Shown piece after piece: positions 1 to 4,602 of a DNA stretch of 5,982 nucleotides. The DNA comes from Candidatus Nomurabacteria bacterium (GTDB lineage Bacteria > Patescibacteriota > Minisyncoccia > Phycocordibacterales > UBA9973), in contig SIBT01000026.1 in NCBI GenBank assembly GCA_009695015.1, forward strand, positions 1-5,982, given 5' to 3'. A program made the position numbers and the translations under genes. The notes below the pieces were generated by a model that saw nothing but the letters and a program-made list of their open reading frames with translations, was not told the DNA's origin and searched no databases. Every line of letters starts with the position of its first letter. Positions within the stretch are counted from its first letter, which is position 1.

Positions 1-167
1 ATTTAGAACAAACAAAATTGCAACTCTCCCGCCGTGATGACATCCGACCTATGCCAAAGATGAAAATTAATCCAAACAAAAAAAAGATTGAGGATTTTAT
101 AATAGAAGATTTTGAGCTGGTTGATTATAACCCGCATGAAAGCATCAAGGCACCTATCGCTGTATAA
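1..167 (+). CDS. thyA: Thymidylate synthase, C-terminal fragment (5' end outside window)
   Basis: The last 54 residues of a ThyA-type thymidylate synthase, cut by the window edge; reading starts at base 3 in frame. ThyA methylates dUMP to dTMP using methylene-tetrahydrofolate and releases dihydrofolate. Seen directly: LEQTKLQLSR, then RPMPKMKINP, EDFELVDYNPH and the terminal IKAPIAV. The DYNPH tract and the C-terminal AP-I-AV tail, which closes over the active site, are family signatures; the tail ends with the usual valine. The catalytic cysteine region lies upstream of the window. The stop codon is 2 nt before folA, so the two are almost certainly co-transcribed and translationally coupled, which fits because FolA recycles the dihydrofolate that ThyA makes. 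The identity is secure despite the short length. Confidence 0.94.
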   Translation, partial: LEQTKLQLSRRDDIRPMPKMKINPNKKKIEDFIIEDFELVDYNPHESIKAPIAV

Positions 168-169
168 TT

Positions 170-658
170 ATGATTTCGCTTATTGCCGCAATTGGTAAAA
201 ATAATGAACTTGGAAAAGGAAACGATTTGCTTTGGCGCTTTCCTGCTGACCAAAAACATTTTCGTGAAATAACTTCCGGCAATACTGTAATAATGGGCCG
301 TAAAACTTTTGAATCTATCGGTAGGCCTTTGCCCAATCGAAGAAACGTAGTAATCACTCGAGATGCAAATTATAAACAAAAAGGTGTTGAGATTGTACAC
401 TCTTTTGCAGGAGCACTTGATTTATTCCCTGATCAAAAAGAAGAAATTTTTATAATTGGCGGAGCAGAAATCTATAAACAAATTATGCCTGTAGCTGACA
501 AGCTTTACATCACTCACATAGAAGCTGAAGACAATGAAGCTACCTCTTTTTTTCCAGAAATTATTCCGATTGTTTGGAATGAAATTTCACACGAGGAACA
601 TCAATCTGACGAAAAAAATCCTCTCTCATATACTTTTTCTATTTACGAAAAAATTTAA
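170..658 (+). CDS. folA: Dihydrofolate reductase
   Basis: NADPH-dependent reduction of dihydrofolate to tetrahydrofolate in the cytoplasm, serving dTMP, purine and methionine synthesis. At 162 residues it has the usual bacterial length (E. coli 159). It aligns almost residue for residue with the E. coli enzyme: MISLIAAIGKN at the N-terminus, W22, the proton-relay acid D27 in FPAD, VIMGRKTFESIGRPLP at 40-55 (NADPH and folate contacts), R57, the GG pair at 97-98 in IIGGAEIY, and T115 in YITHIEAE. All key residues are present, so it should be active. The ATG begins 2 nt after the thyA stop and has no separate Shine-Dalgarno sequence, implying coupling to thyA. Its stop lies 5 nt from the stop of the convergent MazG-like gene. 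Confidence 0.97.
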   Translation: MISLIAAIGKNNELGKGNDLLWRFPADQKHFREITSGNTVIMGRKTFESIGRPLPNRRNVVITRDANYKQKGVEIVHSFAGALDLFPDQKEEIFIIGGAEIYKQIMPVADKLYITHIEAEDNEATSFFPEIIPIVWNEISHEEHQSDEKNPLSYTFSIYEKI

Positions 659-675
659 GGATTCTATGGATCCTC
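647..675 (-). terminator. Weak candidate terminator for the minus-strand nucleotide/ribosomal operon
   Basis: On the minus strand, GAGGAT (675-670) can pair with ATCCTT (662-657) across a 7-nt loop that contains the stop codon of the MazG-like gene. It is followed by AAATTTTTT inside the 3' end of folA. The stem is only 6 bp including one G-U, and the T-run starts 3 nt late, so this is a tentative call. It is the only structure seen that could end this operon before it runs antisense into folA. Confidence 0.3.
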
Positions 676-990
676 GGAGGTTTTGATCCGGATAAAAATA
701 TCTTTTCCATCTGGAGTTTTTTCTTTTTTATATCTTCTCCTTTTATTTTTTTCTATTTTTGCAACCAGTTCTTTTTCCAAATCAAAACCGAGATTGTGAG
801 ACATGCCGAGAAGAAAAATAATCACATCGGCGAATTCTTCAGCTACGCCCGACTGATTTTTGTTGTATTTAGAAAAAGCTTCAGATAATTCCTCATATGC
901 TCGGCAAAAATCGCTTGGGATATCATTACCAAATCCTTTTTCTTTTCTATTCCTCATCACTTCTTTTTGTAATTTTTTGAGATCAATCAT
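664..990 (-). CDS. MazG-like nucleoside triphosphate pyrophosphohydrolase (small, single domain)
   Basis: Likely hydrolyses a (deoxy)nucleoside triphosphate to the monophosphate and pyrophosphate, as all-alpha NTP pyrophosphatases of the MazG/dCTPase type do. The exact substrate cannot be read from the sequence. The 108 residues carry the metal-binding signature of the fold: EELSE at 33-37 (EExxE) and EEFADVIIFLLG at 51-62 (ExxD at 52-55), followed by a basic helix IEKNKRRRY. The length suits a one-domain MazG-like protein; full MazG is about twice this. The ATG overlaps the stop of the upstream deaminase-family gene in an ATGA junction (990-987), indicating translational coupling. The pairing suggests a role in dCTP/dCMP/dUMP pools or nucleotide sanitation, which is inference. 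It is the last gene of the minus-strand run and converges on folA. Confidence 0.86.
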   Translation of the reverse strand: MIDLKKLQKEVMRNRKEKGFGNDIPSDFCRAYEELSEAFSKYNKNQSGVAEEFADVIIFLLGMSHNLGFDLEKELVAKIEKNKRRRYKKEKTPDGKDIFIRIKTSEDP

Positions 991-1484
991 TTATATTTTA
1001 AGATACTTTTATTTAAAATTCCTAATTTTACTCCAGCCTTTTTGAAAATTATTTTTGTATTTTTCGAAGCATGATAATCATTCAGAGCGACAACTCTATT
1101 TATTCCTGCCGCGATTACAAGTTTGGCACATGTATAGCATGGCACCATTTTGGCGTAAAGAGTTGCACCATCAATAGGCACACCAAAGCGCGCTGCTTGC
1201 GCTACTGCATTAGGAAAATCATGTATCGTGCGGAAACAATGTTCTGATTCAAAGCCATCCTCATTTATTACAGTGTGCATATCATGACCAACATCGCCAC
1301 AATGAGGCAGCCCCGGAGGAGAGCCCACATAACCGGTAGAAATAACTCTTTTGTCACGTACAATCACACAACCACTTTGACCACTACAGGTACCACGAGT
1401 ACCTACATAGTTTGCCATACCAAGAAAATACTCATCCCAAGATGGACGTTTTATTTTTAGATATTTTTCAACTTCTCTACTCAT
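987..1484 (-). CDS. dCMP deaminase family protein, catalytic Glu replaced
   Basis: A cytidine/deoxycytidylate deaminase-fold protein of 165 residues, close to normal dCMP deaminase length. Family members convert dCMP to dUMP, the substrate of ThyA. Recognisable parts are WDEYFLGMA (16-24), SGCVIVRDKRVISTGYVGSP (37-56), GLPHCGDVGHDM (58-69), EHCFRTIH (81-88), NAVAQAARFGVPIDGATLY (92-110) and the zinc motif PCYTC (115-119), with a DYHAS segment near the C-terminus. Predicted zinc ligands H88, C116 and C119 are present. However, the motif normally reading HAE (zinc ligand plus proton-shuttling Glu) reads HDF here (H88-D89-F90). The frame is intact on both sides, so it is either a diverged or inactive deaminase or a base-level error. 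The start lies 6 nt after the rplK stop, and the stop overlaps the MazG-like start by 4 nt. A tRNA/riboflavin deaminase is less likely given the GY-GSP-GLPHC pattern. Confidence 0.9.
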   Translation of the reverse strand: MSREVEKYLKIKRPSWDEYFLGMANYVGTRGTCSGQSGCVIVRDKRVISTGYVGSPPGLPHCGDVGHDMHTVINEDGFESEHCFRTIHDFPNAVAQAARFGVPIDGATLYAKMVPCYTCAKLVIAAGINRVVALNDYHASKNTKIIFKKAGVKLGILNKSILKYK

Positions 1485-1490
1485 TGTAAT

Positions 1491-1913
1491 TTATATTACT
1501 TCGATGCCCATAGACCTCGCAGAGCCGGCAATGATATTTATCGCTCCTTCGTCGTCTTTCGAATTTAAGTCGATCATTTTCTTCTTAGCTATTTCTAGAG
1601 CTTGCGCGCGAGTTATCTTTCCAGCTTTTGTCTTTACATTTGCACCAGAACCTTTTTCTACCCCAGCCGCTTTTAAAATAAGCCCTGTTGCAGGAGGAGT
1701 CTTTACCACAAAATCATAACTGCGGTCTTCATAGACAGTAATCGATACTCCAACTTTATCTCCTGCCATCTTCGCAGTCGCCGCATTGAATTTGGTCACA
1801 AAATCACCTATGTTGATACCAGCTTGACCAAGCGCGGGTCCAAGTGGAGGTGCTGGAGTAGCCTTGGCGGCTTGAATTTGAAGTTTTATTTTTTTAGTTA
1901 TTTTCTTTGCCAT
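1491..1913 (-). CDS. rplK: 50S ribosomal protein L11 (uL11)
   Basis: Component of the GTPase-associated centre of the large subunit, binding 23S rRNA and contacting elongation and release factors. The 140 residues match the family (E. coli 142). The N-terminal domain shows LQIQAAKATPAPPLGPALGQ (11-30), with the proline-rich face that interacts with factors, then GINIGDFVTKFNAAT. The linker and C-terminal rRNA-binding domain show TVYEDRSYDFVVKTPPAT (about 59-76), KAAGVEKGSG, KITRAQALEIAKKK and the terminal GSARSMGIEVI. The ATG lies 14 nt after the nusG stop in AT-rich sequence without a Shine-Dalgarno motif. In most bacteria rplA (L1) follows directly; here the next gene is a dCMP deaminase homologue instead. 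Confidence 0.99.
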   Translation of the reverse strand: MAKKITKKIKLQIQAAKATPAPPLGPALGQAGINIGDFVTKFNAATAKMAGDKVGVSITVYEDRSYDFVVKTPPATGLILKAAGVEKGSGANVKTKAGKITRAQALEIAKKKMIDLNSKDDEGAINIIAGSARSMGIEVI

Positions 1914-1927
1914 TGCAATACAATATA

Positions 1928-2470
1928 TTAAATCTTTTTAACTTGCAAGAAATCGAGCTCGACTGGAGTCTCACGACCAAACATTGAGACAAGCACTTTT
2001 ACTTTTCCACGCTCCTCGTCAACCGAATTAATTTTCCCTTCAAGTTCTTTAAATGGACCGTCGGTAATCAAAATACTCTCCCCGATAACCATATCAATGT
2101 TGTGTTTTGTGGTACCAGCATCCATCTTTTTAAATAGATATGCAACTTCTTCAGCTTTCAAAGGTACTGGGTTCACACCTGCACCAACAAAGCCAGTGAC
2201 GCGTGGAGTATTACGCACAACATACCAAGAATCGTCTGTCACAATCATATCCACTAACACATAACCGGGATAAAATTTCTCTTCTACTTCTACTCTCTTA
2301 CCTCCTTTTATTTTTATTTTCTTTTCAACTGGAACAAAAACGTTAAAAATTTTATCGTGCATTCCGAGCGAATCGATACGTTGTTTTAAATTACGCAAAA
2401 CAACATTTTCATACCCAGCATAAGTATGAATAGCATACCAGTTTCTAGCTCCTTGTTCTTCTTGCTTCAT
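1928..2470 (-). CDS. nusG: Transcription termination/antitermination protein NusG
   Basis: General elongation factor that binds RNA polymerase across the clamp and links it to Rho or to ribosomal protein S10. The 180 residues match the standard two-domain form. The NGN domain starts with RNWYAIHTYAGYENVV (about 9-24) and contains the core KFYPGYVLVDM and the segment VRNTPRVTGFVG. A linker of about 20 residues leads to the KOW domain, seen as GPFKELEGKINSVDEERGKVKVLVSMFGR near the C-terminus, ending with a typical VELDFLQVKKI strand. It lies between secE (15 nt upstream) and rplK (14 nt downstream), the classical order. There is no recognisable Shine-Dalgarno sequence before the ATG. Confidence 0.99.
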   Translation of the reverse strand: MKQEEQGARNWYAIHTYAGYENVVLRNLKQRIDSLGMHDKIFNVFVPVEKKIKIKGGKRVEVEEKFYPGYVLVDMIVTDDSWYVVRNTPRVTGFVGAGVNPVPLKAEEVAYLFKKMDAGTTKHNIDMVIGESILITDGPFKELEGKINSVDEERGKVKVLVSMFGRETPVELDFLQVKKI

Positions 2471-2485
2471 GATAAATTTAAAAAA

Positions 2486-2671
2486 TTAAAGCGAAATTAA
2501 TTTCTCTAAACCTTTAGAAAAGAGAAAGTCAAAAATACCCAAGTAATACGCGACTACCACAGACAGAACTATAACAATCAAAGTGTAATACAAAGTTTGA
2601 CGTCTGTTGGGCCAAATTACATGCTTTAATTCTATCTTAGTCTCTTTTAAATATTCAGTGATTTTTGACAT
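2486..2671 (-). CDS. secE: Preprotein translocase subunit SecE (short, single membrane helix)
   Basis: SecE clamps the two halves of SecY in the SecYEG protein-conducting channel of the cytoplasmic membrane. This is the short 61-residue form with one membrane span, as in most bacteria outside the enterics (E. coli has three). Seen: an amphipathic N-terminal helix TEYLKETKIELKHVIWPNRR (5-24) with the conserved K-V-WP-R signature, then a hydrophobic span at about 27-46 and a short C-terminal tail. An in-frame TAA nine nt upstream of the ATG excludes a longer start. A purine-rich GAGAGGG sits about 18 nt upstream of the ATG, too far for a normal ribosome-binding site. It is the first gene of the secE-nusG-rplK run, and a hairpin lies in its leader. 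Confidence 0.97.
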   Translation of the reverse strand: MSKITEYLKETKIELKHVIWPNRRQTLYYTLIVIVLSVVVAYYLGIFDFLFSKGLEKLISL

Positions 2672-2693
2672 AGATTTTTAAAGTTTTTACCCT

Positions 2694-2725
2694 CTCAAAA
2701 AAACCCCTTCCAGGGCTTCTTTGAG
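2694..2725 (-). terminator. Terminator-like hairpin with GGAA tetraloop upstream of secE
   Basis: Read on the minus strand, CTCAAAGAAGCCCT (2725-2712) pairs with GGGGTTTTTTTGAG (2707-2694) around a GGAA loop. This gives 14 uninterrupted pairs, three of them G-U. GGAA is a GNRA-type tetraloop. The inner GC stem is followed by a U7 run that itself pairs with an upstream A-rich strand, the classic intrinsic terminator shape. The G-U pairs become mismatches on the plus strand, so the minus-strand RNA is the likelier functional form. It could end the transcript of the upstream SIMPL-domain gene, attenuate the secE operon, or be a processing or stability hairpin in the secE leader. Confidence 0.6.
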
Positions 2726-2752
2726 ATTACTCTTTTTTTATAAAATAGTCAA
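2724..2752 (-). promoter_or_regulatory. Candidate sigma70-type promoter for secE-nusG-rplK
   Basis: On the minus strand, TTGACT (2752-2747; 5 of 6 to consensus) is followed after exactly 17 nt by TAATCT (2729-2724; only 3 of 6). A better -10 match, TATAAA (2742-2737), lies between them but lacks a good -35. This 104-nt spacer is the only intergenic room before secE, so a promoter is expected here, but the exact element is uncertain. With either -10, all or much of the hairpin at 2694-2725 would be in the leader. Confidence 0.35.
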
Positions 2753-2775
2753 TACAATAAAACTCTTTGCGATTT

Positions 2776-3588
2776 CTACTTTATCTCATAGGTTATCGTT
2801 ACATCTGAGGTGATTGTGTTTTCGCCCTTAGGAAGTTCTGCTGGAGAAGATGTCGCTTTGCTATCCACCGCCATCATTGTAGCTTTACCATAATACATAG
2901 GACTATAGTCCCCACCTTCACTAAAATTTGAAATCCTACCTAAACTCACTCCTAGATCTTGTGCCAAAGATTCTGCTTTATTTCTCGCATCATTTATCGC
3001 TTCTTTTCTCGCTTGAGCTTTTAAAACATCTTCTTTATCTATTGCAAAATTAGGACCGTTTAAATTAGAGACGCCTGCTCCTCCTAAACCTTGCATGATA
3101 GTACCGGCATCATCTATCTTACGAATTTTTACAGTAATACTCTCATTGGCTTCATAACCAGTCAGTACTTGTTTACTATTGCCACAACCATAAGATATGT
3201 CAGGAGAATCATTTATTACAGCCGGACACAAAGTTCTCACATAATCATATTTAGGATAAACGGAAGCATTTTCAGTTTTAATGTCTTTATCAGCCACACC
3301 TTTTGTCTTCAAGAAGTCTAACGCCTTTTTTTCTATCACAGCAACTTTATCTTGAGCTTCTGCAGCTGTCTTCGCAATTTTATTGATTGTAAAATAAACG
3401 TTAGCAATATCTGGAACAGCTTGAACTTCTCCATGACCCGAAAGAGTAATAGTATGCGTTGCACTACCACCTAGTATGCTGTAAGATTTAAAATTTATTA
3501 ATATTTTTACGACGAAGAATAAAGATATAACGACTAAAAACACAAGGGAAGCTCTATACAAATTCTTTATATATTCATTTGGTATCAT
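2776..3588 (-). CDS. SIMPL (DUF541) domain protein, membrane anchored
   Basis: A 270-residue protein of the SIMPL/DUF541 family (26-kDa periplasmic immunogenic protein, BP26/YggE-like), whose biochemical role is poorly defined. Residues 13-31 form an N-terminal membrane helix with little ahead of it, so the rest probably faces the cell exterior. The domain starts at about 46 with ITLSGHGEVQAVPDIANVYF, has a heptad-like helix TAAEAQDKVAVIEKKALDFL (74-93), then IKTENASVYPKYDYV, the GYEANESITVKIRKIDDAG segment, and a long helix KAQARKEAINDARNKAESLA with the following LGVSLGRISNFSE. An inserted loop after PKYDYV carries two cysteines (121 and 135) that could form a disulfide outside the membrane (inference). 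It lies 54 nt downstream of a coiled-coil membrane protein gene and may also have its own promoter. Confidence 0.93.
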   Translation of the reverse strand: MIPNEYIKNLYRASLVFLVVISLFFVVKILINFKSYSILGGSATHTITLSGHGEVQAVPDIANVYFTINKIAKTAAEAQDKVAVIEKKALDFLKTKGVADKDIKTENASVYPKYDYVRTLCPAVINDSPDISYGCGNSKQVLTGYEANESITVKIRKIDDAGTIMQGLGGAGVSNLNGPNFAIDKEDVLKAQARKEAINDARNKAESLAQDLGVSLGRISNFSEGGDYSPMYYGKATMMAVDSKATSSPAELPKGENTITSDVTITYEIK

Positions 3589-3619
3589 ATTATTTCACTA
3601 AATTAGTATTAATCATTTT

Positions 3620-3628
3620 ATATTAGCA
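3620..3628 (-). promoter_or_regulatory. Candidate extended -10 promoter for the SIMPL-domain gene
   Basis: On the minus strand TGC immediately precedes TAATAT (TGCTAATAT), an extended -10 arrangement, located about 32 nt before the ATG of the SIMPL-domain gene. No convincing -35 hexamer lies 16-18 nt further upstream. AT-rich sequence gives such matches by chance, so this is weak. Confidence 0.3.
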
Positions 3629-3642
3629 CACAATAACCAAAT

Positions 3643-4584
3643 TTAATAACTTCTAAATATTATGCCCTGGGAAGGTGTGGCTTCTATCGAAGAGATGTCA
3701 GTATTCGCGGCATTGTCTCCAATGTTTGTATTTTGATTTTCTGTGTCAGAATTTGTAGGAGTGGGGGTGGGAGCTGGGGTTTCTATCGAAGTAACTACTG
3801 GAAGGGGGTCAGGAGACAATTGTTGTATTTGTTCTTCTACTTGCGTGAGTTGTTGTTGTAGAGCTACAATCTGATTTTGTGTCTCCACAATAATAGTTTG
3901 CTCACTGATGACATCAGCTGGCGTCACTATTGTCGGGTTGGATCCTGCATTTGAAGAAGTTTCTACGGCAATAGCTGTTTCAATAGAAGTTAAAACTTCA
4001 TTGACAGAATTAATAGATGGAAACCGCGATGTATTGATATCTATTTGGAATTGTAAAAGTCCGGAATTTGCTGGCGTCAAGCTCGTTACGACTTCCGAAA
4101 GATTTTCTATAAACAATCTGATGACTTTCACATCTTGTCTTATTCTCTCACTCTCGGCTAGATCTATTGCCTCAACTGATAGAAGATTAGTCTTTTGTTG
4201 CCACCCTGAGAGTATTAGATTGATGCTTTTTCTTTCATTATTTATGCGAACACTATTCTTAAAGTTTTTAAATATAAGTTCAGGATTTGATCCATAAGGA
4301 TTATTAAATATAAAATCAGTTTGCCTGACTAAACTAGAGGATTTTTTCATTTGCTCTTGCACATTGACCGCCATAGGAAAAGAACTTTGCAAACCTTTCG
4401 TTAAAGTCTCCAGATTTTCTTTTTCTTTGTTTAATTTATTTTGGGCAACCTTTAAAGCAACTTCTAATTTATTTTTTTGTCTTATCAACTCGTCTGCTTT
4501 GCTTCCACGCGTGAAAAAAAATATTCCGAAAATGAAAATAAGTAAAAATATTACCCCTCCAATAACAATAAAATTTTTATTCAC
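3643..4584 (-). CDS. Unrecognised membrane-anchored coiled-coil protein with Pro/Thr/Asn-rich tail
   Basis: I do not recognise a family. The 313 residues read as: a membrane helix at 5-24, a lysine/glutamate-rich coiled coil at about 30-66, and a mixed region at about 70-200 with a conserved-looking core (FIFNNPYGSNPELIFKNF, NLILSGWQQK, RLFIENLSEVVTSL). There follow a Ser/Ala/Thr-rich linker, a second glutamine-rich coiled coil at 227-256, and a low-complexity Pro/Thr/Asn tail containing TPAPTPTPT. Topology is probably N-in with the bulk outside. The start is GTG: an in-frame TAG lies 12 nt upstream and the nearest ATG is out of frame and stops after two codons. It follows murB by 18 nt and precedes the SIMPL-domain gene by 54 nt, so an envelope role is plausible. 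A helix plus coiled coil recalls PilN/PilO, but no pilus genes are nearby and no signature was seen. Confidence 0.85.
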   Translation of the reverse strand: MNKNFIVIGGVIFLLIFIFGIFFFTRGSKADELIRQKNKLEVALKVAQNKLNKEKENLETLTKGLQSSFPMAVNVQEQMKKSSSLVRQTDFIFNNPYGSNPELIFKNFKNSVRINNERKSINLILSGWQQKTNLLSVEAIDLAESERIRQDVKVIRLFIENLSEVVTSLTPANSGLLQFQIDINTSRFPSINSVNEVLTSIETAIAVETSSNAGSNPTIVTPADVISEQTIIVETQNQIVALQQQLTQVEEQIQQLSPDPLPVVTSIETPAPTPTPTNSDTENQNTNIGDNAANTDISSIEATPSQGIIFRSY

Positions 4585-4602
4585 CCATTTATTCTAACAC
4601 GT

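Noticed and set aside
125..400. Minus-strand open frames opposite thyA/folA
   Set aside because: They lie antisense to two secure genes and show no domain or plausible start context.
659..690. GGATCC-containing repeats just after folA as a plus-strand terminator
   Set aside because: Stems are short and the following T-run is only four bases, so no credible intrinsic terminator on the plus strand could be supported.
3856..3869. Inverted repeat TTGTAG-AG-CTACAA in the coiled-coil gene
   Set aside because: The 2-nt loop is too small for a stable hairpin and the segment is explained by the regular Gln-rich coiled-coil codons.
3908..4297. Plus-strand 129-codon open frame inside the coiled-coil gene
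   Set aside because: Antisense shadow: no recognisable protein features, no leader, and the minus-strand frame is longer with a clear membrane helix and coiled coils.
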